A stretch of DNA of 7,838 bases from an uncultured bacterium. GTDB taxonomy: Bacteria; Patescibacteriota; Minisyncoccia; Moranbacterales; GWC2-37-73. Of the stretch, positions 1 to 4,895 are shown in pieces. The stretch covers positions 1-7,838 of the forward strand of contig CAIPMZ010000126.1 of assembly GCA_903866285.1 (NCBI GenBank), written 5' to 3'. Made by a program: the position numbers and the translations under genes. Each line of letters starts with the position of its first letter. Position 1 is the first letter of the stretch. The notes beneath the pieces were generated by a model. The model was not told where the DNA came from, ran no database searches, and was given only the letters and a program-made list of their open reading frames with translations.

Positions 1-2
1 AT

Positions 3-104
3 CAAAAGAAAAAAGGTCTAGAGAATGTTGATTTAACTAAACAATTAAGCCCTTCTTTAGCGTCATTTTCAAATGTGCTGGAAAATGCAGTTTCGGTGTC
101 ATAG
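3..104 (+). CDS. Possible C-terminal end of a gene cut by the window start
   Basis: Frame 3 stays open from the first bases to a TAG and encodes 33 residues ending in LENAVSVS. The tail is polar and could be the end of an unknown protein that starts outside the window. It would converge on tyrS, leaving a 63-bp gap. The minus strand is also open across the same bases but has no plausible start codon. Thirty-three open codons can occur by chance in AT-rich DNA, so this is a weak call and no function can be given. Confidence 0.33.
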   Translation, partial: QKKKGLENVDLTKQLSPSLASFSNVLENAVSVS

Positions 105-167
105 TTAAATGATTTGACACGTAGGCAAGTATTTGGCTTAAATAAGGGATTTTTTAGAAGAATATTT

Positions 168-1532
168 TTAAAACCTAAGTTTTACAAATCCTAATTTCCC
201 GACTTTAAAAACCTTGCCGTCAAAAGAATTAGCCAAAAGCAAACTAGGCTCCAGGATTTTTTCGCCGTCGACGCTCACGCCACCCTGTTCAATCTTACGT
301 TTAGCGTCGCCTAGGCTAGAAGCGTTACCCGAGGCCAACAAAAACTCGCTAAGTTTGATTTCTTTAGCATCAACTTTAAACTCCGCCACCTCAGCCGGAA
401 TTTCCTTATTAGAAATCGTTTTAATAAAATACTCCTTCGCCTTTTCCGCGTCTTCCTCGCTGTGATAAATTTTTACAATTTCACCAGCCAATTGCAGTTT
501 CGCATCCCGCGGATTTAAATTCCCTTCAGCCATTTGGGTTTCAAGCTTTTTAATTTCTTCCATCGGCACGCACGTGCAAAGTTCGAAATAATTCGCAATA
601 ACAGAATCCGGCACAGACATAATCTTGCCAAACATCTGATTTGGTTCATCCGTGATTGCAATATAATTATCCAAACTCTTGCTCATCTTTTCTGCGCCAT
701 CGGTGCCGACTAATAAATCAATCGACAAAACAGATTGGGGTAGTTGTTTTTCGATTTCCATAACATCCCTACCCATCAACATATTAAAAGTTTGGTCAGT
801 ACCACCAACTTCCAAATCGCAACTTCCGTATATTTTAAAAAGCACGTTTGAATCCATACCCTGCAAAACTGGGTACATCATTTCATGCATATAAAGTTGT
901 TCCCCACTGCTTATTCTTTTTTTAAACATATCACGCTCAATTAATCGAGCATGCGTAATGTGCCTTAAGGTTGACATAAGGTTTATGAAAGTCACATATT
1001 GAATTTGACCACTTTTCAAATGACCGCTTTCTAAATATTTTTTTTGCATTCTTGAATTTTCCAAAGCTACCGCCCTAGCTTCCATATTTGGCAAAAAACC
1101 AAAACTTTCCACACCCATAAACCAATCTGAATTACGAATCCAACTAAAACTTTTTTCATCTATTTTCAAAAGCTGATCTATTTGATTAAGATATGTTTGC
1201 ATATTTCTTTCAACAGCTTCTTGTTCTAACTCTGGGCGGACTTTACTCTTCCCAGTTGGGTCTCCAATTTGGGCCGTAAAATCACCCACCAAAAAAACCA
1301 CCTTGCAACCAAGGTCTTGCAACTGTCTTAATTTCCAAAAGCAAACAGCGTGCCCAAGATGAATATCGGGACGAGTTGGATCAACCCCGTATTTTATAAT
1401 AATATCTTTGTCATATTTTCCTTCAGCCTTAGCGATGATTTTTTTCCTGAAAATATCCTCAGGGTCAATAAATTCACCCACGCCTCTTTTGAAAATATCA
1501 TCCAATTTCTTTTCCAATTCTTTCTTGTCCAT
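168..1532 (-). CDS. tyrS: Tyrosyl-tRNA synthetase (TyrS2/TyrZ-like) with an insertion
   Basis: Cytoplasmic class I aminoacyl-tRNA synthetase that activates tyrosine with ATP and charges tRNA-Tyr. The 454-residue product has the tyrosine-pocket and HIGH region YGVDPTRPDIHLGH (residues 48-61), the GGTDQTFN segment (243-250) and the ATP-loop signature KMSKS (282-286). KMSKS and the PTRPD-HLGH form point to the TyrS2/TyrZ branch. A C-terminal S4-like RNA-binding domain covers roughly 393-454. Between NSDW (134-137) and ARLIERDMF (195-203) there are about 57 residues where I recall about 18 in usual TyrS2 proteins, so a ~40-residue insertion lies in the catalytic half and explains a length above the usual ~400-420. 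The ATG has only a weak upstream AAAAG. No T-box leader is visible upstream and no clear terminator follows the TAA. Confidence 0.97.
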   Translation of the reverse strand: MDKKELEKKLDDIFKRGVGEFIDPEDIFRKKIIAKAEGKYDKDIIIKYGVDPTRPDIHLGHAVCFWKLRQLQDLGCKVVFLVGDFTAQIGDPTGKSKVRPELEQEAVERNMQTYLNQIDQLLKIDEKSFSWIRNSDWFMGVESFGFLPNMEARAVALENSRMQKKYLESGHLKSGQIQYVTFINLMSTLRHITHARLIERDMFKKRISSGEQLYMHEMMYPVLQGMDSNVLFKIYGSCDLEVGGTDQTFNMLMGRDVMEIEKQLPQSVLSIDLLVGTDGAEKMSKSLDNYIAITDEPNQMFGKIMSVPDSVIANYFELCTCVPMEEIKKLETQMAEGNLNPRDAKLQLAGEIVKIYHSEEDAEKAKEYFIKTISNKEIPAEVAEFKVDAKEIKLSEFLLASGNASSLGDAKRKIEQGGVSVDGEKILEPSLLLANSFDGKVFKVGKLGFVKLRF

Positions 1533-1610
1533 ACTTTTATATTAAAGTCTATTTTAAAATTATTCTATACGATGCTAAATTAACTCAACTACTGGTATAT
1601 TATTTTATTT

Positions 1611-1695
1611 GTCATGCTGAACTTGTTTCAGCATCTGCTCACTCAGTATGGGTGGGCTTTCGATAACCGAGATCCTGAAACAAGTTCAGGATGAC
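1611..1695. repeat. REP-like pair of inverted hairpin units
   Basis: Two 26-bp units face each other (1611-1636 and 1670-1695) across 33 bp. Each is a hairpin in itself: ATGCTGAA-CTTGT-TTCAGCAT in the first and ATCCTGAA-ACAAG-TTCAGGAT in the second, both with 8-bp stems. Inverted against each other they match at 24 of 26 positions, and the two mismatches are paired partners within the local stem. This layout resembles REP/BIME elements, and similar CTGAACTTGTTTCAG repeats are scattered through many bacterial genomes. It lies upstream of tyrS, far from any gene end. Confidence 0.75.
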
Positions 1696-1792
1696 ACGCG
1701 ATGATACAATAGTTTTGTTATAACATGACTTTTCCCTTGTTTTAATAGTATCATTTCACCATTTCAAGGTCAAACTCAATCTATCACGATCT

Positions 1793-1832
1793 ATATTGTT
1801 ATATTGTTACATTGTTATATCGCTACATTTTC
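1793..1832 (+). repeat. Octamer tandem array, ATTGTT family (5 units)
   Basis: Five consecutive 8-bp units: ATATTGTT, ATATTGTT, ACATTGTT, ATATCGCT and ACATTTTC. The first three are nearly identical and the last two are decayed. The same family appears in the opposite orientation at the end of recQ (5671-5710) and upstream of recQ (7581-7604). Confidence 0.8.
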
Positions 1833-1846
1833 AATTAAATAACAAC

Positions 1847-1884
1847 AATATGCTAAATCCCGCATATGCCAAAATTAGCATATT
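1847..1884. repeat. Perfect 10-bp inverted repeat with palindromic loop
   Basis: AATATGCTAA (1847-1856) and TTAGCATATT (1875-1884) are exact inverted copies separated by 18 bp. The spacer contains its own 8-bp palindrome GCATATGC (1862-1869). It could extrude as a cruciform or fold as RNA. No U tract follows on either strand, so it is not a standard terminator. Confidence 0.6.
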
Positions 1885-1917
1885 TATTATTTTGCAAAAT
1901 TCAGGCAACCTACCACT

Positions 1918-1994
1918 ACCATATGAAGTAGTATGGCAATAAAGCTGAAAGCTTAAAAGTTATTCTTCTTTTACCATATGTAGTTGTATGGTAA
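1918..1994. repeat. Two copies of a small palindromic repeat
   Basis: A 19-bp word beginning ACCATATG and ending GTATGG occurs at 1918-1936 and 1973-1991, identical except for two A/T changes in the loop. The second copy has a perfect 8-bp stem, TTACCATA (1971-1978) with TATGGTAA (1987-1994), around the loop TGTAGTTG. The first keeps a 5-bp stem, CCATA with TATGG. Both changes fall in the loop, so the stem is the conserved part. The copies are 55 bp apart in the same orientation. Confidence 0.65.
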
Positions 1995-2134
1995 CGGAAT
2001 TTAACGGTTGATTATACTAAAACTATGCGGTCGTCGAGTTTTGGAATAATGAAAAAAATTATCAGTAACTAGAAAATACTTTACGCTGGATAACTAATGA
2101 CCGATTACTGATTACTTCAGAGCGGAGCATAGCC

Positions 2135-2176
2135 CTGGATTGCTTCGGACGATTACATCCTCGCAAAGACAGCGAT
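2135..2176. repeat. Degenerate dispersed repeat of the TTGCTTCG...CTCGCAA type
   Basis: The segment begins CTGGATTGCTTCGG and continues to CCTCGCAAAGACAG, with TTGC and GCAA able to pair. It resembles the widespread intergenic repeat whose usual core is GGATTGCTTCG ... CCTCGCAATGAC, seen in many unrelated bacterial genomes. The match is from memory and imperfect (CAAAGAC instead of CAATGAC). It lies 44 bp from the AlkD stop codon, in a spot with a higher share of G and C than its surroundings. Confidence 0.5.
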
Positions 2177-2183
2177 GCATTCC

Positions 2184-2225
2184 ACGTTACAAACGTTACG
2201 AACTTTATAACTTTCCACTTTATAA
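2184..2225 (-). repeat. 7-9-bp periodic array (ACTTTAT/ACGTTAC family) at the AlkD stop
   Basis: On the plus strand ACGTTAC occurs at 2184 and 2193, then ACTTTAT at 2202, ACTTTCC at 2210 and ACTTTAT at 2217, giving steps of 9, 9, 8 and 7 bp. The last unit contains the TAA stop of the AlkD gene (plus-strand TTA at 2220-2222). It differs in sequence from the ATTGTT and TACGAA families but has nearly the same period. Confidence 0.65.
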
Positions 2226-2939
2226 ACTCAAATACCCCTGCCTTTTTTCTTCTTCAAACCTCTCAATCGCATACCGAAGCATTGTGCGGGGCATTCTTTT
2301 TACATATTTTTTTAAAAATATTTCCTCCTCTGCCTGCGAGCAACGCTTGCCAACTTCGCGGAGCATCCAACCAACGGCTTTATGCATTAAATCTTCCTTA
2401 TCACTTAAAAGTTTTTCCGCCAGGGCTAAGGTCATTTCACTGCGACTATTTTTAATTTCATAAAAAGTCGCCAGGATTGCAATTCGCCTTTCCCATAAAA
2501 TTTTCGATCCAGCTAGTTTAAAAAGAATTTCTTTGGACTTATCCGCTAAATAATTTCCAACAATCCTGTCTGCCGTCAGGTCGACTAAATCCCAACTATT
2601 AATTTGCTTTGTATTTTTTAAATATAGCTTAAAAATCTTTTCGCGCGCTTCCTGATTGCCCTTTTCATACTTTTGCACCAAAACCAATAGCGCGAAGAGC
2701 CTTTCTTCGTGAAATTGTGACTGAAGCAGCTCCAGGGTTTCCGCCATCGGCATTTGCCAATATTTCTTTACTAACGCTCGCGTCTGCGGAACTGTAATTC
2801 CTAAGAATTTGTCACCCTCGCCATACTGACCTTTGCCCGTCTTAAAAAATCCCGCCAAAATCTTCGCCTTCTTAGGATTAGCCAACGCCCTAAATTCTTT
2901 TTGGAGTTCTCTCAACATTGAATTATTTGTATTTTGCAT
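2220..2939 (-). CDS. alkD: AlkD-family DNA glycosylase (alkylation repair)
   Basis: All-helical HEAT-like-repeat DNA glycosylase. Family members remove N3- and N7-alkylated purines in base excision repair, without base flipping in characterised AlkD. The residues that matter in Bacillus cereus AlkD (Trp109, Asp113, Arg148, Trp187) have clear counterparts: SWDLVD gives Trp116 and Asp120, WERR (149-152) gives the Arg, and GWMLRE gives Trp191. The length of 239 residues fits the family. I start at the ATG at 2939 because GGAG lies 5 nt before it; a longer frame opens at 2996 but adds 19 unconvincing residues, and the ATG at 2918 has no ribosome site. The next gene upstream ends 243 bp away, so the two are probably not one operon. 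The stop codon lies inside a short tandem array. Confidence 0.93.
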   Translation of the reverse strand: MQNTNNSMLRELQKEFRALANPKKAKILAGFFKTGKGQYGEGDKFLGITVPQTRALVKKYWQMPMAETLELLQSQFHEERLFALLVLVQKYEKGNQEAREKIFKLYLKNTKQINSWDLVDLTADRIVGNYLADKSKEILFKLAGSKILWERRIAILATFYEIKNSRSEMTLALAEKLLSDKEDLMHKAVGWMLREVGKRCSQAEEEIFLKKYVKRMPRTMLRYAIERFEEEKRQGYLSL

Positions 2940-3182
2940 TCCATCTCCGCACATTGCGCAGTGCGTAGGTAAAAGACGAACGATGATGCGCTGCAAAATT
3001 TTAAAACGCAGTGAGGTCAGCAGGCCGAACGGAGTGGAAATTTTAGCGAAGAGCGAAGTCTTTGCCCCAGTATCTTCATCCGGTGCGAGTTTTTCTTTCC
3101 TCCAGGTTTCTTTTTGCGGAAAAAAGAAATGTGGAAAAATGTTTTTTTGTAATTTCTCTTTAATAAAGAAATGTTAGTAGTA
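2940..3182. other. Gap with an atypical GC-richer segment and a strong hairpin
   Basis: From about 3000 to 3100 composition shifts to more G and C than the flanks, and frames on both strands are open (plus 2833-3177, minus 3017-3238). Neither product resembles a protein, and both overlap real genes. The segment reads like a decayed dispersed repeat. It is followed by a hairpin with a 9-bp stem, TTTCTTTTT (3107-3115) and AAAAAGAAA (3121-3129), around GCGGA. No U tract follows the hairpin on either strand. A weaker AT hairpin lies near 3160-3175, just past the methyltransferase stop. Confidence 0.5.
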
Positions 3183-3677
3183 TTACACAAACTTCTCCAT
3201 AATCCCATAGGCCGCAACTCCACTGGCCACAGAAACATTCAGCGAACCCTTTACACCTCGCATCGGAATTATAACGGCGCAGTCGCATTTTTCTAAAATT
3301 TCCGCCGAAAGCCCGTCCACTTCATTACCCAAAACTAGCGCCACGGAACTATTTGGCTCAAATTTTCCAAGTTCAATTGCGTCCGGAGCGGTCTCGAGCG
3401 CCACGACAGTAAATTTTTCTTTTCTCAACTGCTCAAAAAGTTCAAAAATATCTTCGCGTTTTTCCCAGGCAACACTCTTCTCTCCGCCCAAGGCAGTTTT
3501 CTCAATCATCTTATCGGCCTTGCTTTTCAAATCTTGATTTTCCTCGCTTGAAGGACTGTGCGAATAGCCAGTTAAATAGATCTTAGAAACTCCCGCCCCA
3601 TCCGCCGTCCGAAAAATAGCCCCTACGTTATAGGCACTTCGGATATTATGCAAAATTAAAAAAAGTTCTCTTTTCAT
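3183..3677 (-). CDS. SpoU/TrmH-family RNA 2'-O-methyltransferase
   Basis: S-adenosylmethionine-dependent methyltransferase of the SPOUT superfamily, acting on ribose 2'-hydroxyls of tRNA or rRNA. All three SpoU motifs are present: motif 1 NIRSAYNVGAIFRTAD (residues 11-26), motif 2 LVLGNEVDGL (114-123), and motif 3 starting at IPMRG and including SLNVSVASG (145-153), with Asn147 in the knot. At 164 residues it is the bare catalytic domain, lacking the L30e-like N-terminal extension of RlmB-type enzymes and the tails of classical TrmH. The sequence does not show which nucleotide it modifies; TrmL-like wobble-base activity is possible from size, but its motifs look more TrmH-like. The ATG has a weak AGG 7 nt upstream. 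A good leftward promoter lies at 3729-3757. Confidence 0.93.
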   Translation of the reverse strand: MKRELFLILHNIRSAYNVGAIFRTADGAGVSKIYLTGYSHSPSSEENQDLKSKADKMIEKTALGGEKSVAWEKREDIFELFEQLRKEKFTVVALETAPDAIELGKFEPNSSVALVLGNEVDGLSAEILEKCDCAVIIPMRGVKGSLNVSVASGVAAYGIMEKFV

Positions 3678-3728
3678 ATTAAAGCCTATTCCACCCCTTT
3701 CTTGAACTTAAGTCCTTTAACTCATAAC

Positions 3729-3757
3729 ACTATACCTTAAAAGACAACTCTTGACAA
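3729..3757 (-). promoter_or_regulatory. Leftward sigma70-type promoter for the methyltransferase
   Basis: Read on the minus strand: TTGTCA (5 of 6 to TTGACA), 17-bp spacer, TATAGT (5 of 6 to TATAAT). The expected transcript start near 3722 leaves a leader of about 45 nt. The -35 box overlaps the -35 box of the rightward promoter by five bases. Confidence 0.6.
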
Positions 3758-3782
3758 AATTTTTAAAAGGAGTAAATATTTT
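3751..3782 (+). promoter_or_regulatory. Rightward promoter for the exported protein gene
   Basis: A perfect TTGACA (3751-3756) lies 91 bp before the ATG of the exported protein. The -10 is less clear: TAAATA after 16 bp or TATTTT after 20 bp, in a very AT-rich run. It shares its -35 region with the opposite promoter. Confidence 0.5.
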
Positions 3783-3846
3783 ATTAGCAGTAAAAACAAT
3801 TATGAAAAATGTTTCTCGCTCTTAAAAAACCAAAACGCTTACTACC

Positions 3847-4269
3847 ATGAAAAAGCTTCTCTTTTTCGTCTTCGTCAGCCTTTTTTTGGCTCTAGCAAAT
3901 GCAGTGCCAACCAAAGCTGCAGTAATAAATAAAGCAACCATCCTTAAACTTGTTGCCGAAGACCTAGAGGTAGCAGGAAATCCGGATGCGTGGATTAAAG
4001 TCGATTCAAGACCTGATTTAGCAGTAAAACATAAAATCTATGAGGTAACCTCGAAAAAATTCCCGCTTTCTGGCGCAGGTAGACCTACTAAGTGGCTAGT
4101 AGAAGAAATTGGCCCAGGAAAGTACACTGTTCTAGCTAATTTGGGTGGGGTAAGCAAGATCACCCCACTATCAACAAGCCACAAAGGATATCGAGATATC
4201 CAATGCACTGATAAGCTAGGCTCCTTTGCATGCATCTACGGCATAAATGGATATGAGTCTAAATTATAA
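3847..4269 (+). CDS. Small exported protein of unknown function
   Basis: I do not recognise a family. The 140-residue product starts with a classical Sec signal peptide: MKK, a hydrophobic core (residues 4-18), and small-residue cleavage sites after ANA (19) or TKA (24). The mature part of about 116 residues is basic to neutral with no further membrane segment. It carries two cysteines near the C-terminus (Cys120 and Cys129) that could form a disulphide outside the cell, with aromatic residues around them (GYRD, IYGINGYE). No lipobox, sortase signal or catalytic motif is visible. The ATG lacks a ribosome binding site, but the signal peptide fixes the start. It has its own promoter region and terminator, so it is probably a single-gene transcript, extracytoplasmic or secreted. 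Confidence 0.85.
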   Translation: MKKLLFFVFVSLFLALANAVPTKAAVINKATILKLVAEDLEVAGNPDAWIKVDSRPDLAVKHKIYEVTSKKFPLSGAGRPTKWLVEEIGPGKYTVLANLGGVSKITPLSTSHKGYRDIQCTDKLGSFACIYGINGYESKL

Positions 4270-4283
4270 GATTACACCCCCTC

Positions 4284-4318
4284 CGGCGGAGCCTTAAAAC
4301 TCCGCCGTTATTTTATTA
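4284..4318 (+). terminator. Rho-independent terminator of the exported protein gene
   Basis: CGGCGGAG (4284-4291) pairs perfectly with CTCCGCCG (4300-4307) around an 8-nt loop, followed by TTATTTTATT. It begins 15 bp after the stop codon. Confidence 0.87.
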
Positions 4319-4341
4319 AATCAAGAAATTATTACCCGCAA

Positions 4342-4371
4342 TTGGCAAGTAAGTAAAAAATAGTTTATACT
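4342..4371 (+). promoter_or_regulatory. Sigma70-type promoter of the small RNA
   Basis: TTGGCA (4342-4347; 5 of 6 to consensus), 18-bp spacer, TATACT (4366-4371; 5 of 6). It sits after the terminator of the previous gene and no open frame follows, which points to an RNA gene. Expected start is near 4378. Confidence 0.7.
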
Positions 4372-4377
4372 GAAAAC

Positions 4378-4503
4378 AAAGAGCCTTCAGAATAGCTCGG
4401 CGAAAAATTGGAACCCACCTGGAATTTCAGGGAAAAAATATATTTTTTTCCGATACTTTTTTCAAGGGACCCACACGCCATTGCTTGCATTGAGGGCTTT
4501 TTT
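4378..4503 (+). ncRNA. Structured small RNA (~126 nt), family unassigned
   Basis: A promoter and a U tract bracket a stretch without a credible reading frame. The ends pair: AGCCUUCA (4382-4389) with UGAGGGCU (4491-4498), extended by A-U pairs into the U tract. Inside, GGCG (4399-4402) pairs with CGCC (4476-4479), and UGG-CCC (4409-4416) can pair with GGG-CCA (4466-4473) around a small internal loop. The tip carries two hairpins: CCUG (4418-4421) with CAGG (4428-4431), and an A-rich/U-rich helix (4432-4450). A rod with paired ends and an internal bubble is the general shape of 6S RNA, which binds RNA polymerase, but it is shorter than the usual ~180 nt and I cannot confirm the family from sequence. 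It lacks the SRP RNA signature loop and tmRNA features. The word ACCCAC occurs twice (4413-4418, 4469-4474). Confidence 0.65.
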
Positions 4504-4511
4504 ATATTTAC

Positions 4512-4542
4512 TACGAATTACGAATTTTTACGAATGTACGAA
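4512..4542 (+). repeat. TACGAA-family array (4 units)
   Basis: TACGAA occurs at 4512, 4519, 4529 and 4537, giving steps of 7, 10 and 8 bp, directly after the small-RNA terminator. The same family appears in the opposite orientation in the recQ leader (7375-7407). Confidence 0.65.
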
Positions 4543-4546
4543 AAAA

Positions 4547-4579
4547 GATTTTAGAATTTTGATTTTAGAATTTTGATTT
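4547..4579 (+). repeat. 14-bp tandem duplication
   Basis: GATTTTAGAATTTT is present twice without a gap (4547-4560, 4561-4574), followed by the start of a third unit (GATTT). It follows directly on the TACGAA array in the gap between the small RNA and the lipoprotein terminator. No function is evident. Confidence 0.75.
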
Positions 4580-4607
4580 GCACATTTTTCCATAAAAAAC
4601 TAATTTT

Positions 4608-4670
4608 AAAATAAAAAGAGCCACCTGAACTTATAACACCTAAACTACAGTGTATATAAATCCAAGTGGC
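4608..4670 (-). terminator. Rho-independent terminator of the lipoprotein gene
   Basis: Read on the minus strand, the arm beginning GCCACTTGG (from 4670) pairs with the arm ending CAGGTGGC (to 4620), about 20 base pairs including G-U pairs and one bulge, with a loop of about 9 nt. TCTTTTTATTTT follows. The hairpin starts 4 nt after the lipoprotein stop codon, which supports that very short gene as real. Confidence 0.8.
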
Positions 4671-4674
4671 AAAC

Positions 4675-4839
4675 TCATTTCTCATTGAGAATTCCCCAGC
4701 CTAAAAGTTGTTCAACAACTATCGGCCCAAAAGACTGACTGACATTAGCTGACTTGCTCACCGGCTGAGTATCAGCCATTCTTGGTGAGCTAGAGCATGC
4801 ACCAAGAAAGAGCAGCGACAAAAATAAAAAAAATTTCAT
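4675..4839 (-). CDS. Very small lipoprotein (54 residues)
   Basis: Reads as a complete lipoprotein precursor: MKFF, a hydrophobic stretch (residues 3-12), lipobox LGAC with the acylated cysteine at residue 15, then SSS and a 40-residue polar tail ending in GILNEK and TGA. Known lipobox biology implies diacylglyceryl addition at Cys15, cleavage by signal peptidase II and membrane anchoring outside the cytoplasm. Small entericidin-like or lysis-type lipoproteins share the layout, but the sequence resembles none that I recognise. It lies 56 bp after the 210-residue gene on the same strand, with a small hairpin in between (GCCGAA with TTCGGC, 4854-4869), and just before a strong terminator. The two genes may form one transcript. 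There is no clear ribosome binding site. It could also be the remnant of a longer lipoprotein. Confidence 0.72.
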   Translation of the reverse strand: MKFFLFLSLLFLGACSSSPRMADTQPVSKSANVSQSFGPIVVEQLLGWGILNEK

Positions 4840-4895
4840 AGCTTTTTTATCTTGCCGAAATTTTTCGGCGTTGAAAAGTTTTTCCTGAAAAAATC

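Larger units (their letters stand above)
1696..2134. other. Gene-free repeat-rich intergenic stretch
   Basis: I found no convincing gene, RNA gene or strong promoter here. The longest ATG frames noticed are tiny, for example 15 codons from the ATG near 2024. The stretch holds an octamer array (1793-1832), an inverted repeat (1847-1884), a pair of related palindromes (1918-1994) and, near 2086-2117, loosely repeated TAACTAAT/GATTACTGATTAC words. The whole gap between tyrS and the AlkD gene is 687 bp. Confidence 0.7.

Noticed and set aside
1533..1800. T-box riboswitch upstream of tyrS
   Set aside because: T-box leaders are common before tyrS in Gram-positive bacteria, but no GGTGGNACC-type box or antiterminator fold appears on the minus strand here.
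2833..3177. Plus-strand 114-residue open frame
   Set aside because: It overlaps the start of alkD and the gap beyond it, has no ribosome site and its product has no protein-like character; it is a shadow plus a repeat-like segment.
3017..3238. Minus-strand 73-residue open frame
   Set aside because: It begins inside the methyltransferase gene in another frame and runs through the atypical repeat-like segment; no start signal or family signature.
168..3677. tyrS, alkD and the methyltransferase as one operon
   Set aside because: They share a strand, but gaps of 687 and 243 bp filled with hairpins and repeats make a single transcript unlikely.
1539..3690. Shared 15-base word (14 of 15 identical) just upstream of tyrS and at the methyltransferase start
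   Set aside because: AATAGRCTTTAATAT at 1539-1553 and 3676-3690 looked like a common control site, but such AT-rich near-matches are expected by chance a few times in a window of this size.
4038..4235. Minus-strand frame inside the exported protein gene
   Set aside because: Fully contained in a gene with a clear signal peptide, promoter and terminator on the other strand.
4378..4503. SRP RNA or tmRNA
   Set aside because: The conserved SRP tetraloop hairpin sequence and the tRNA-like and tag-coding parts of tmRNA are absent.
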